This document shows, piece by piece, positions 33,819-43,908 of a DNA stretch of 51,529 nucleotides; position 1 is the stretch's first letter, and the number at the start of each line of letters is the position of its first letter. Under the pieces are notes generated by a model. It was given only the letters and a program-made list of their open reading frames with translations. It was not told where the DNA came from and made no database searches. Source of the DNA: Pseudanabaena yagii GIHE-NHR1 (lineage in GTDB: Bacteria > Cyanobacteriota > Cyanobacteriia > Pseudanabaenales > Pseudanabaenaceae); the NCBI RefSeq assembly GCF_012863495.1, contig NZ_JAAVJL010000007.1:1-51529 (forward strand). The letters are read 5' to 3'. Made by a program: the position numbers and the translations under genes.

Positions 33819-34040
33819 ATGAGAACAAATATTAGCGCAATGATTAATTCAGGCTATACCTACGAAGAACTACTGAGCGAAGGACTAGCCAGTTTTGACG
33901 ACATCGGACGCTATGAATCAAGATATTCCCTGTATGACGAAAACGCTGTACCAAAACCGACGAAGGAAAAAGTAGCAGAGCCTAAATTACCCGAAACTAC
34001 ACCAAATCCACAAGAATCAGAAATCGACTTTGACTTTTAG
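33819..34040 (+). CDS. Small acidic protein upstream of the polymerase-like gene, 73 aa
   Basis: The first half (MRTNISAMINSGYTYEELLS...FDDIGRYESRYSLYD) looks like a small helical domain; the second half is a Pro/Glu-rich tail ending DFDF. The ATG is preceded by GGAGAG (33810-33815), a good ribosome binding site. It ends 29 bases before the polymerase-like gene and is surely co-transcribed with it. No family is recognised; a chaperone, anchor or subunit of the polymerase-like protein is an inference from position. Confidence 0.6.
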   Translation: MRTNISAMINSGYTYEELLSEGLASFDDIGRYESRYSLYDENAVPKPTKEKVAEPKLPETTPNPQESEIDFDF

Positions 34041-34069
34041 AGAGAGCAGATTAACTATGAACCGATGCT

Positions 34070-37000
34070 ATGAAATTTAGACAAATTGACCTGAAAACAG
34101 GGCAAGAGCTACCAATACCACCAAAAACAGTCGAGCATACTTACCTCGAACTGAAGATTGGTAGCACCGTAGAACCCAGCAAACTTGCTGTCGGTAAAAT
34201 GTACGATGGCATCACTGACCGAGACATAGAACGACTGCAAGAGCAGGGATTGCACATGATCCTTGCCAATGGTCGAAGCGCCTACTTTGGCGATCGCGCC
34301 ATTGCCGAAAAAGTCAGCCAAGAAATCTTCACCAATCATAGTGATGCTGTCGCATATGGAAGTATCCCCGTATCCGAAGCCAAAACATCAATCTACAAAG
34401 AAAGCGCCAGAATCCTGATTATTGATGATGAAACCCTAAGCCAAGACCCAGCCACAGGAACATATACTGCTGATTGGGGACAGCAGCCCATCATTCTCAG
34501 TAATGGAATCACCCTAAGTGATAAAGCAATGGGAGCGATCGCCAGCAAACTTGGTGATTGCTATAGTCTGATCTCCCCAGATCTCGCTAACCAACTGCAA
34601 GCCGAGCCAGACCGTCCATTCCAATTTCGGGCGGGAGTACCCGAATGGCAAGGTGTTTTCAAAGGTACATGTCGGTCTAGCCTGCTATGTCAAGCTTTAG
34701 AAGTCGATGGAATAATTGCCAAATCAAGCATCAAAGGCGACAACAAAACCACGACTACAGGTATTCACGAAGTCAGCCTATTCTGGGCAAGAAAAGAAGA
34801 TGCTAAATTCACTGAACAAAAACTGGGAACCCAGGCTCTAGTCTTCTTCCCCGAAGGAGTCCAAACGGATGTATTGCCCAAGCTCAAAATTAAAGCCGAA
34901 CTCCTAGCCGAAGCCCAATCCGACCCACGCAAGGTAGCGCAACTATATATAGAGCGCCATGAAAAGCGCCAACAGCAAAGGCAAGAAGAAACCGTAGAGC
35001 GCGATAACATTTATCAAATCATTGAGCCAGAACTAGCTTTAGAACTAGGTTTGAGCATTCAAGAAAACACGAAAGCTAATAACTTTGAACAGCCAGACAA
35101 CCCATCAGTAAATGAACAATATCAAGATTGGCTGTATGACATCCTCAAAGCCGACCTAGTTGATGGTGGTCATTGCCAAGTATTAGAAATGGAAGATATC
35201 GCTAAACGCTTGCGAGAATTTCTCCAAAGCGAATGGCAGGAAGTCGCCACAGGAGGGTTGTATGTTCCTAGCGCGATCGCCCAACCACACAACCAACTGC
35301 AAGAAGGCGAAGTCAGTTTCACTGGATTACCCGATGGATCTGAAGTTGCCATCTATCGCAGTCCTGTCGCCAATGCTGCCAACTTTGACGTATTTACGAA
35401 TAACCTTACAGTTTTGCGTGAATTAGATCCTGAAGCCTATATGCAGAGAGGAGTCTGCTACCTCAATCCCAACGATGCGAAACGGTTAGTAATCGACTTT
35501 GACGGCGATCGCGTGGGCATAATTCCTAGTCAACTAACCCCTATACAGGAAGCCAGTTCCCAGAAAATCATTGAGCAGTATCCAACCCTAATCCAAGAAA
35601 TCATCGATAAAAATCTGCCAGAGAACAAACCTATTCAAGTCGAAAAAGAAAAGAAGATTCCCCGCGATCTAGAACATGGATTTGTCAATCTTGCCAGCGC
35701 CGCCGTCAATGCTGCTGACAATCCCACAGGTCGAGTTGCCAATTTAGGAATGCGGCTAGAAGCTTTACGGTGGGAAACCCAGTATCTTCCTGATGTTGAA
35801 AAATCGGCATATTTGCAGAACATTGGTACACATTTCAAAAAATTACTTGCTGAAGATAATGACATCAAGAAACCCTTTCGCATTCTCAATGAAGAATGGA
35901 GAGACAAGATAGTAGAAATCAGCGAGACTTCTACTGCCATATCAAAACTACCTGAGCCTGAAAGAGAAAAAACTGTAGCAACAGGTTTAACGCAGACAGA
36001 GAGACTGATTTGGCATCTAGAAAGTCTGGCGGCGGTGAACTTGCAACGCGCTGTTGACACACCCAAAAGTGCCAGAAAAGTCAATGAAGATGAATATCAA
36101 TTCTGTCAGAAAGTAGCCAAATACAAAGAAGTAGAATGGATTAAAGGCAAAGACAATACCTATGCCTACATTGGTGCTGAGGGCATCAAGACCAATACTC
36201 AAGATCCTGTCGGATGGATGGTAGAGCAAGCCAACCAGATTTATCAAGAATATAGTCTGATAGGCGATCGCAACTACAACCGCTTTGACCATATTTTTCC
36301 TAAAGACAGCCATACACCTGCTCAGACTGAATGGGCTAAGAGCATATCAACCCAATACAACGCCCTTATCTCGGATGCAGTCTCCAGTCGCAGTAGATTA
36401 GAACATGAAGAAGGCATTGCCCTAACCGCCACATCTGCTAAAGGCAACAAAATTGAAATTGTCAGCCTGATTAGCACTAATCCCGATGGTGACTCACCAA
36501 TATGGGAAATGGCAAGGATAGGAGCTAGTGTCGATATTCAGGTTGCCAAAAACAAAGATTGGAAAACCGAAAAGCTATATCCATACAAAGCTGTCGCGAT
36601 TATCGATCGAGAAAATAAGGTGGACATTGGACTGATCTCGCCAGCATCCATTGAAGCCTATGGCAAAACCCTAGAAACGGGCAAAATGTTCGCGAATCTA
36701 AAACTTGAGTTCAAATTAGGAATATCCAGAAATGATATAGATGACAAGTTTGCTGATGCAGAAAAGTATTTAGAAGTGCAGCGTGATGAGATTCCAGAAC
36801 CAGAGAGAGAAACTAGAGCCTCGGCGCTGTGGCACAACAATAACCGAGCGATCGCGGGCAAAATGTTTACTGAGGTGGTGACCACGCGACTGCAAGAACT
36901 ACGGGTTGATAAAATCAAAATCATTGGCTTGCAGTATGAAACCAATGAACTGAAAGATAAACAATGGCAGCAAGATGAAGGTACAGTATGCAGACTGGGC

Positions 37001-38524
37001 ATAGAATCTAACTCCGACAGTCCCATTTATGATAAGCGGGTGCTACAGGTACAAGAAGGCGATCGCTGGAAAAATATGGGTGTACTGCACAGCGACGCAG
37101 CCTATATGCCAATCGGTACGCAGTTTATAGCAAATATTAACTTTTCGGCGACTAAGAAAGATGCTGACATCGTACTCGATCCAAATTCCCTGAAGCTGCC
37201 TGAAATATGGCATGGACTGTCACCAGAGCGAGTAAAGCAAGCGGTCAATCTTGATGCAATTATTCCTGCACTGAAACAAGCGATCGCTCAAGCATCTGAG
37301 AACCAACCGACCATGACCGAATTTGTGGAAAGGCTAGCCGCCGAACAGGTTGGTATTAAAGCTCAAGTGCAATCTGGTGGGAGGATTAATGGAATTACCT
37401 ATCTTTATGAAGGGCAAGCAGTCAAGGCTAGTTTAGTAGAATTAACTTGGAAAAATCTCGCCGCGATGGGAGTGCGATACGATCCAGTTAGAGATCGTGA
37501 AGCAATTACATCAACTCCGATTCCAGCTATACCTCAGACCAGCGATCGCCTAGAAATCCAATCTGAGAATCAAGACAAAGCAATTCCTGAAGTTAGTATT
37601 GTCACTTCTATCCAAAGCGAAAAGCCAGAAAAACCAGTAGAAATAATCGGTAAACCGATCCAGATGGTTTATCCCCTGAAGATGCATGGAGAAGTGAATC
37701 GATTGCCCGTGGATACTTGTATTGAAGCAATGCGCGGACATGGGAGATCTCACACTACACGGCGATTTGAACCCTATGCTGCCTATAACTTTAAGGAAGG
37801 AGATATCGCGATCGCCTATGCAGGAGAGCAGAAAGTTGCCTTTCAAGTGGGAAAGCAGTACAAAATCTCACAGGAAATGTTGACTGATGGGGAATATCAA
37901 AAACAATGGGTGGGTATGGAAAAGCATGGAGCTAAGGAATTACTGACATTTCAAGGACATAGCAATACATGGGGAATGCACTTTCAGCCATTGGGAGATT
38001 TTGTCGATGGTAAGATAGTGCCGTTTCCGATCGTAGAGAGAGCCACAAATTCCATTGTTGCTGATATTCAGAAACTAGAAGCATGGAGAGAAACTGCTCA
38101 ATATCTGGGTAAGAGCGAGAAATATGTAGATCGTATCCAAGAAATCATTGCAGGTGAGAGCATATCCGAAAAATCACAGCAAGCGATGTCTAAAGATGGT
38201 CAGTTACTGAGTCAGCACATTGCATCGCAGTGGCGAGAAGTATTGGCTACTCCGAGCGAATATGTGGGATCTCAAAATGGGAATCTTGTATTTGAGCGCA
38301 AAGGGAATGATGGTAAATATAGGGCAACGTGGGAGCAGTCTACAGATACGTTGACCTTAGATACAAAAGCCTTGAAGCAAGGAAATATCGAATATGTACC
38401 ATTGCTGGTGCAAAAAGGTTTAGAAATTGCTCAGAGTCAGGTGACGGTGAAAGATGCTCAGAATGTTGATCGCGCTCTTAAAGTTATTGCTGAAAATCAA
38501 ATGAGGAGACAGGAGCAAAGGTAG
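34070..38524 (+). CDS. Putative single-chain two-barrel RNA polymerase 1, 1484 aa
   Basis: DFDGD at 476-480 matches the metal-binding DbDGD motif of all two-barrel RNA polymerases. About 280 residues earlier comes GDCYSLISPDLANQL (162-176) followed by PFQFRAG (183-189) and K198 in VFKGT, the order DG-G-IS...FQ-R-GG..KG seen in the first barrel of QDE-1 and eukaryotic RdRPs. Upstream of DFDGD, YRSPVANAANFDVF matches the R-P...HPGD element. After it, NPTGRVANLGMR resembles the LG-I-N-H element. The C-terminal ~1000 residues are mostly unrecognised. They contain a region around 980-1010 resembling the C-terminus of the second copy (LRVDKIKIIGLQYETNEL) and a PUA/ASCH-like beta region near 1200-1330. 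Function is inferred; no cellular rpoC signature is present. Confidence 0.65.
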   Translation: MKFRQIDLKTGQELPIPPKTVEHTYLELKIGSTVEPSKLAVGKMYDGITDRDIERLQEQGLHMILANGRSAYFGDRAIAEKVSQEIFTNHSDAVAYGSIPVSEAKTSIYKESARILIIDDETLSQDPATGTYTADWGQQPIILSNGITLSDKAMGAIASKLGDCYSLISPDLANQLQAEPDRPFQFRAGVPEWQGVFKGTCRSSLLCQALEVDGIIAKSSIKGDNKTTTTGIHEVSLFWARKEDAKFTEQKLGTQALVFFPEGVQTDVLPKLKIKAELLAEAQSDPRKVAQLYIERHEKRQQQRQEETVERDNIYQIIEPELALELGLSIQENTKANNFEQPDNPSVNEQYQDWLYDILKADLVDGGHCQVLEMEDIAKRLREFLQSEWQEVATGGLYVPSAIAQPHNQLQEGEVSFTGLPDGSEVAIYRSPVANAANFDVFTNNLTVLRELDPEAYMQRGVCYLNPNDAKRLVIDFDGDRVGIIPSQLTPIQEASSQKIIEQYPTLIQEIIDKNLPENKPIQVEKEKKIPRDLEHGFVNLASAAVNAADNPTGRVANLGMRLEALRWETQYLPDVEKSAYLQNIGTHFKKLLAEDNDIKKPFRILNEEWRDKIVEISETSTAISKLPEPEREKTVATGLTQTERLIWHLESLAAVNLQRAVDTPKSARKVNEDEYQFCQKVAKYKEVEWIKGKDNTYAYIGAEGIKTNTQDPVGWMVEQANQIYQEYSLIGDRNYNRFDHIFPKDSHTPAQTEWAKSISTQYNALISDAVSSRSRLEHEEGIALTATSAKGNKIEIVSLISTNPDGDSPIWEMARIGASVDIQVAKNKDWKTEKLYPYKAVAIIDRENKVDIGLISPASIEAYGKTLETGKMFANLKLEFKLGISRNDIDDKFADAEKYLEVQRDEIPEPERETRASALWHNNNRAIAGKMFTEVVTTRLQELRVDKIKIIGLQYETNELKDKQWQQDEGTVCRLGIESNSDSPIYDKRVLQVQEGDRWKNMGVLHSDAAYMPIGTQFIANINFSATKKDADIVLDPNSLKLPEIWHGLSPERVKQAVNLDAIIPALKQAIAQASENQPTMTEFVERLAAEQVGIKAQVQSGGRINGITYLYEGQAVKASLVELTWKNLAAMGVRYDPVRDREAITSTPIPAIPQTSDRLEIQSENQDKAIPEVSIVTSIQSEKPEKPVEIIGKPIQMVYPLKMHGEVNRLPVDTCIEAMRGHGRSHTTRRFEPYAAYNFKEGDIAIAYAGEQKVAFQVGKQYKISQEMLTDGEYQKQWVGMEKHGAKELLTFQGHSNTWGMHFQPLGDFVDGKIVPFPIVERATNSIVADIQKLEAWRETAQYLGKSEKYVDRIQEIIAGESISEKSQQAMSKDGQLLSQHIASQWREVLATPSEYVGSQNGNLVFERKGNDGKYRATWEQSTDTLTLDTKALKQGNIEYVPLLVQKGLEIAQSQVTVKDAQNVDRALKVIAENQMRRQEQR

Positions 38525-38567
38525 TGAGGGGTCTAACTAACCTTTAATGTAGATCAATTGGAGGCTT

Positions 38568-38595
38568 TAAAATTTACGCACATCCGTAAATTTTA
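38568..38595. terminator. 11-bp hairpin between convergent genes
   Basis: TAAAATTTACG and its exact complement flank CACATC, 44 bases after the polymerase-like gene and 43 bases beyond the stop of the converging STAND gene. No T-run follows on the plus strand, so any termination may rely on the T-rich arm itself. Confidence 0.4.
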
Positions 38596-38637
38596 CTGTG
38601 CTGAGGATTCTGTGACGAAGCGATCACCTAATAATCC

Positions 38638-41331
38638 TCACCACAATTTCTGGTTTGAGAAATCGAGGTTGCTGTTAAGTGCTGCCCGAATCGGCGGTAG
38701 CCAACTCATGGCATCTTTGGTATGTGAATGCTCGATACCGAGAGTTTGCTCGTAAATATGAATGGCACTCTGGATCGAAGTCATTGCTTCGGAATATCTT
38801 TGCATCTTGTGATAAAGCACCGCTAGATTAAACAAACTTTGAGCGACATTAGGATGGTTTTCCCCTAAAAGTTCTTGCCTCATGGATAGGGCTTGTTTCA
38901 ACAGTGGGTTTGCTTCCTCATATCTTCCTTGCGAAGAGTACAACAATGCAAGATTGTTCATACTGTTCGCAACATTAGGATGGCGCTCTCCTAAAAGTTC
39001 TTGCCTCATGGATAGGGCTTGTTTCAACAGTGGTTCTGCTTCCTCATATCTTCCTTGCGAACGATACAATTCTGCAAGGTTGTTGATACTGGTCGCGACA
39101 TTAGGATGGCGTTCTCCTAAAAGTTCTTGCCTCATGGATAGGGCTTGTTTCAACAGTGGTTCTGCTTCCTCATATCTTCTTTGCGAAGAGTACAGCATTG
39201 CGAGGTTGTTCATACTGGTCGCGACAGAGGGATGGTACTCTCCTAAAAGTTCTTGCATCAATGATAGGGCTTGTTTCAATAGTGGTTCTGCTTCCTCATA
39301 TCTTCCTTGAGAAGAATACAGCATTGCGAGGTTGTTGATATTAGTCGCGACATCGGGATGGCGCTCTCCTAATAGTTCTTGCATCAATGATAGAGCTTGT
39401 TTATATAGTGGTTCCGCTTCTGCATATCTTCCTTGCCAATCGTACAGCATTGCAAGGTTATTCATACCGTTCGCGACATCGGGATGGCGTTCTCCTAATA
39501 GGTCTTGCATCAGTGATAGGGCTTGTTTATACAGTAGTTCTGCTTCCTCATATCTTCCTTGCGAAGAATACAGCAATGCAAGGTTGTTCATACTATTCGC
39601 GACATCGGGATGGCGCTTTCCTAATAGCTCTTGCATCAGTGATAGAGCTTGTTTCAACAGTGGTTCTGCTTCCTCATATCTTCCTTGTGAAGAGTACAGC
39701 AATGCGAGGTTGTTAATGCTTCCAGCGATATCAGAATGGTTCTCTCCTAAAAGTTCTTGCGTAGCTTTCAAACACCTTTGATAGGGATCTTCCGCCAGTA
39801 CGTAGAATCCTTGCCCTGCATAAAACCTTGCAGTTCCTGTAAATGCCCAATACAAGTCTTCTTCAAGACTTGGAATATCGCCTAGCATTTCACGACTCAG
39901 TATATCTAAATGGGGAATAGCAGGAGATACTCTTGCTATCAGATCTCGCGTTGGTGATTGGGGTATCTCTTTAGCTATAGTAAGCAAACTGGTTACAAAT
40001 GCTTGCCGAAACTGATGATTTTCTTCAGCATTTAATAACTTGGCACGAAAGAACTCGCGGACTAACGTATGAATTTTATAAAATTCGCATTCTTCATCAA
40101 TTGGCTGAATTAAATGCAAACTATCTAACTGCCCTCTCGCCTCATTGAGTTCTACTTCCGTAATTTTGGCACTTGCTCCAATCTCAGCTACCAACTCCCA
40201 CAAAATCTCAACAGGAGCAAACAGTCCTAACAACATCGCCACTCTCTGAGAGCCAGCACTGATATCATCCCAACTCAGTTGAATTGCTGCTTCCACACCA
40301 CGATGAGCATAAAACCTATACTTGCGTTCCCGTGCAATTGATTCATCGGCAAGATTTAACCTTTCCTGTAACTTGGCAAAAGTCAGAAAGCGATTTTTAC
40401 TCAGATATTCACCGATTAACTCTAGACCCAAGGGCAAATAACCCAGAGTATTGCAAATCTCCTTGACGGTGACAAGTTCTTTATCTACCTTTGCCGCGCC
40501 AACTATTTTTCTTAACAGTTCCAGCGCTTTCTCCTCTGACAGCACATCCAGAGGCACAGACTCAAAACCCACATTCAATTCCCGTTCTCTTGTCGTTACC
40601 AATACCCGCACACGCGGATCGATCGGCATCGCCAGATCAGGAATGCTCTCCGCCTTCGGTACATCATCAAGAATTACCAATAACTTGCCAGTCTCAGGCA
40701 ACCAGTTTTGCCAATACCATGCTGCTTGTTCATCTAGGCTAGCCGACTTCATCGATTCGGGTAAGTCAAGATAAGGACTAGCCATCGTCACCACTGCCAT
40801 AGCCAATCCTATCTCACGCAATGACAACCAATACCGCGCCACATATTCCTGTTGATAGCGAGTCGCATATTGCAGCGCAAGTTCCGTCTTACCGACACCG
40901 CCCATCCCCTCCACCGCACAGACGATGACACCCTGTCCCGCTTGCAACTTTGAATGAATCTCTGCAAGTTCTTCCTCTCGCCCCACAAAGTTTTTGGAAC
41001 CCTGCCTCACGTTGCTAGGAATCTGCTTTTGCAGTGACTTTAGTAAGGCTCCTAAAGCCTCCTGTAAAACCTCTTGTAACGTTTCCCGATTCACATCATT
41101 TAGGTGAATGCCAATATTGGCAATACCACCCGTAACCAAGGTTTGAAATCCTTTAGCATTGCCTTCATTGATTTGAATCAATTGGCGATCGCCTTGAATT
41201 GCCTCACCCAAATGTGAATTAGCATCAATGCCCTGCTTCACCAGTCCCACTAACCGTGCCACATCCGCATGAGGATTATCTTGCAGGATTTCCGCCGTTA
41301 GCTGACATAGTTGCGTAATTAAATCTGACAT
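38638..41331 (-). CDS. STAND (NB-ARC-like) NTPase with kinesin-light-chain-type TPR repeats, 897 aa
   Basis: An N-terminal ~115-residue module (MSDLITQLCQLTAEIL...) contains the GFQTLVTGGIANIGIHL motif shared with both neighbours. Then come NFVGREEEL and Walker A GMGGVGKT (142-149), Walker B LLVILDDV (217-224), LVTTRER and LPLGLEL, the NB-ARC order, and a winged-helix region. From about 525 to 865 are eight 42-residue TPR units of the NNLA-LY-SQGRYEEAEPLLKQAL type, seven nearly identical. STAND proteins of this kind use the repeats to sense a ligand and oligomerise through the NTPase; several are anti-phage. The N-terminal module would be an adaptor or effector-associated domain. Role here is unproven. 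Confidence 0.88.
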   Translation of the reverse strand: MSDLITQLCQLTAEILQDNPHADVARLVGLVKQGIDANSHLGEAIQGDRQLIQINEGNAKGFQTLVTGGIANIGIHLNDVNRETLQEVLQEALGALLKSLQKQIPSNVRQGSKNFVGREEELAEIHSKLQAGQGVIVCAVEGMGGVGKTELALQYATRYQQEYVARYWLSLREIGLAMAVVTMASPYLDLPESMKSASLDEQAAWYWQNWLPETGKLLVILDDVPKAESIPDLAMPIDPRVRVLVTTRERELNVGFESVPLDVLSEEKALELLRKIVGAAKVDKELVTVKEICNTLGYLPLGLELIGEYLSKNRFLTFAKLQERLNLADESIARERKYRFYAHRGVEAAIQLSWDDISAGSQRVAMLLGLFAPVEILWELVAEIGASAKITEVELNEARGQLDSLHLIQPIDEECEFYKIHTLVREFFRAKLLNAEENHQFRQAFVTSLLTIAKEIPQSPTRDLIARVSPAIPHLDILSREMLGDIPSLEEDLYWAFTGTARFYAGQGFYVLAEDPYQRCLKATQELLGENHSDIAGSINNLALLYSSQGRYEEAEPLLKQALSLMQELLGKRHPDVANSMNNLALLYSSQGRYEEAELLYKQALSLMQDLLGERHPDVANGMNNLAMLYDWQGRYAEAEPLYKQALSLMQELLGERHPDVATNINNLAMLYSSQGRYEEAEPLLKQALSLMQELLGEYHPSVATSMNNLAMLYSSQRRYEEAEPLLKQALSMRQELLGERHPNVATSINNLAELYRSQGRYEEAEPLLKQALSMRQELLGERHPNVANSMNNLALLYSSQGRYEEANPLLKQALSMRQELLGENHPNVAQSLFNLAVLYHKMQRYSEAMTSIQSAIHIYEQTLGIEHSHTKDAMSWLPPIRAALNSNLDFSNQKLW
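38824..39760 (-). repeat. Tandem 126-bp DNA repeats coding for TPR units
   Basis: Copies of a 126-base unit recur with phrases such as CCTAAAAGTTCTTGC and CTTCCTCATATCTTCCTTGCG at regular spacing. Bases are conserved at silent positions, so the copies are recent or homogenised by gene conversion. The regularity also produces long open frames on the opposite strand, which are artefacts. Boundaries are approximate. Confidence 0.8.
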
Positions 41332-41386
41332 GAGCGATCGCCGTTAACTGTATTTCACAACTAAAATCTTTCTCAAGGATAAGCGA

Positions 41387-43879
41387 TTACTCGTTTCTAC
41401 GGATTAATCTTAATAAAAAGCGAGAGATGCGATCGCGATATTGGGAGAGCGTTTTCCTATAGTTGCTGTTGTTAAGTGCTACCCAAATCGATGGTAGCCA
41501 ACTCATGGCGGCTTTGGTATGTGGATGCTCGATACCGAGGGTTTGCTCGTAAATCTGAATGGCACTCTGGATCTCAGTCATCGCTTCGGAATGTCTTTGC
41601 ATCTTGTGATGAAGTATCGCTAGATTAAACAAACTTCCAGCGACAGAGGGATGGCGATCGCCTAACAGTTCTTGCTTCAGTGATAGGGCTTGTTTATACA
41701 GTGGTTCTGCTTCCTCATATCTTCCTTGCGAATCGTACAGCCCTGCGAGGTTGTTGAGACTGGTCGCGACATCGGGATGGCGATCGCCTAACAGTTCTTT
41801 AATCATTGTAAGGGCTAGTTTATACAGTGGTTCTGCTTCTTTATATCTCCTTTGCAAAGAGTACAGCATTGCGAGGTTGTTGATACCGGCGGCGACATCG
41901 GGATGGCGCTTTCCTAACAGTTCATGCTTCAGTACAATGGCTTGTTTATACAGTGGTTCTGCTTCTTTATATCTCCCTTGCGAACGATACAGCATTGCGA
42001 GGTTGTGGATACCGGTGGCGACATCGGGATGGCGCTCTCCTAACAGTTCTTGGCTCAGTGCAAGGGCTTGTTTAAACAGTGGTTCTGCTTCTTTATATCT
42101 CCCTTGCGAACGATACAGCATTGCGAGGTTGCCGAGACTGGCGGCGACAGAGGGATGGCGCTCTCCTAACAGTTCTTGGCTTAGTGCAATGGCTTGTTTA
42201 AACAGTGGTTCTGCTTCTTTATATCTCCCTTGCATACGATACAGAACTGCGAGGTTGTGGATACTGGTGGCGACATAGGGATGGCGCTCCCCTAAAAGTT
42301 CTTGCGTAACTTTCAAACATCTTTGACTGGGATCTTCGGCAAGTGCGTAGAATCCTTGTCCTTCATAAAACCTCGCAATTCCTACAAATGGCAAATACAA
42401 ATCTTCTTCAAGATTGGGAATATCACCCAGCATTTCGCGACTCAGCATATCCAAATGGAGAATAGCTGGAGCTACCCTTGCAATCAGATCTCGCGTTGGC
42501 GATGAGGGTATCTGTTTAGCTAGGGCAAGCAAACTATTTACAAATGCTTCACGAAACAACCGATTTGTTTCGGGTTCTTGAGCGAGTTTCCATTGCAAGA
42601 ACTGTCTTGTCAGAGAATGTATTGCAAACCGAGTGCGTTCATCATCGATCGCCTTGATTAAGTAGAAATTATTGAGTTGTTTTCTCCCTTCTTGCAGATC
42701 CTTTGCGTCAAAATTCAGTTGCGGCGCAACCTCTTCCACCAAACTCCATGCAATATCCGCAGGTGCAAACAGTCCTAACATCATCGCAACTTTACTAGCA
42801 TTGCTACTTAGCTCTTTCCAACTCAGTTCAAATGCTGCAATAACACCTCGCGGTGCATTGATTCCAGTATCTTCTTGTATATCCATTGATTCATCAGCAA
42901 TGGTCAATTGTTGTCGATAGTCGCTCAGCCGCAAATCTTCGTCTAGCTGTAAATATCTACCTGTCAACTCTACGCCCAAAGGCAAATAGCCTAAATATTC
43001 GCAAATTTCTTTTGCCGCAGTAAGTTCCTTCTCAACCCGTGGCTTACCCAACATTTTTCCTAGCAATTCCAAAGCCTCTGACTCGGAAATTACACCCAGC
43101 GTTATTTCGGAAAATTGCGGACTGAGCTTACGCTTGCGCGTCGTCACCAATATCTGAAACCGCTCCGATAATGGTCTTGCTTGCTTGGGAATACTTTTTA
43201 GATCGGTGACATCATCGAGAATGACTAGTACTTTTCCCTCTTGCGGTAGCCAATTTTGCCAATACCATGCCGCTTGTTCATCTAGGCTAGCCGCCTGCAT
43301 TGATTCGGGTAAGGCAAGATATGGACTAGCCATAGTCAACACTGCCTGAGCCAATCCCATCTCTCGCAAGGACAACCAATACCGCGCCACATATTCCTGT
43401 TGATAGCGAGTCGCATATTGCAGAGCAAGTTCGCTCTTACCGACACCGCCCATCCCCTCCACCGCACAGACGATTACACCCTGACCCGCTTGCAGTTTTG
43501 TATGAATTTCTGCAAGTTCTTCCTCTCGCCCGACAAAGTTGGGCGAACCATTTCGCACGTTAATAGGAATCTGCTTTTGCAGTGACTTTAGTAAGTCCCC
43601 TAATGCCTCCTGCAAAACCTCTTGTAACGTTTCTTGATTCACATCATTTAGGTGAATGCCAATATTGGCAATACCACCCGTAACCAAGGTTTGAAATCCT
43701 TTAGCATTGCCTTCATTGATTTGAATCAATTGGCGATCGCCTTGAATTGCCTCACCTAACCGTGAATTAGCATCAATACCCTGCTTTACAAGTACCACCA
43801 ACCGAGCCACATCCGCATGAGGATTATCTTGCAGGATTTCCGCCGTTAGCTGACATAGTTGCATAATTAAATCTGACAT
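41387..43879 (-). CDS. Second STAND-TPR protein, 830 aa
   Basis: A paralogue of the protein encoded at 38638: the first ~115 residues are nearly identical and the NTPase start (GMGGVGKS, LVILDDV) is conserved, but the sequence diverges from about residue 220 through the winged-helix region. It has six TPR units from about 526 to 786, with YKEAEPL(F/Y)KQA rather than YEEAEPLLKQA, and a basic C-terminal tail (RISRFLLRLIRR). The genes lie head to tail, 56 bases apart, each preceded by GGCGATCGCTC. Divergence in the middle and repeats with a constant N-terminus fits two sensors feeding one downstream partner, an inference. Confidence 0.88.
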   Translation of the reverse strand: MSDLIMQLCQLTAEILQDNPHADVARLVVLVKQGIDANSRLGEAIQGDRQLIQINEGNAKGFQTLVTGGIANIGIHLNDVNQETLQEVLQEALGDLLKSLQKQIPINVRNGSPNFVGREEELAEIHTKLQAGQGVIVCAVEGMGGVGKSELALQYATRYQQEYVARYWLSLREMGLAQAVLTMASPYLALPESMQAASLDEQAAWYWQNWLPQEGKVLVILDDVTDLKSIPKQARPLSERFQILVTTRKRKLSPQFSEITLGVISESEALELLGKMLGKPRVEKELTAAKEICEYLGYLPLGVELTGRYLQLDEDLRLSDYRQQLTIADESMDIQEDTGINAPRGVIAAFELSWKELSSNASKVAMMLGLFAPADIAWSLVEEVAPQLNFDAKDLQEGRKQLNNFYLIKAIDDERTRFAIHSLTRQFLQWKLAQEPETNRLFREAFVNSLLALAKQIPSSPTRDLIARVAPAILHLDMLSREMLGDIPNLEEDLYLPFVGIARFYEGQGFYALAEDPSQRCLKVTQELLGERHPYVATSIHNLAVLYRMQGRYKEAEPLFKQAIALSQELLGERHPSVAASLGNLAMLYRSQGRYKEAEPLFKQALALSQELLGERHPDVATGIHNLAMLYRSQGRYKEAEPLYKQAIVLKHELLGKRHPDVAAGINNLAMLYSLQRRYKEAEPLYKLALTMIKELLGDRHPDVATSLNNLAGLYDSQGRYEEAEPLYKQALSLKQELLGDRHPSVAGSLFNLAILHHKMQRHSEAMTEIQSAIQIYEQTLGIEHPHTKAAMSWLPSIWVALNNSNYRKTLSQYRDRISRFLLRLIRRNE

Positions 43880-43908
43880 GAGCGATCGCCCTTAACTAAG
43901 CTTTTTTA

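Noticed and set aside
38824-39760. Regularly spaced repeats that could suggest a CRISPR array
   Set aside because: The unit is 126 bases without distinct spacers and is fully coding for TPR units.
38882-39781. Several open frames on the plus strand opposite the STAND genes (also around 41751-42278)
   Set aside because: They are antisense products of the 126-base TPR repeats: their own repeated, Ser/Ala/Leu-rich sequence follows the unit length, and they have no ribosome binding sites.
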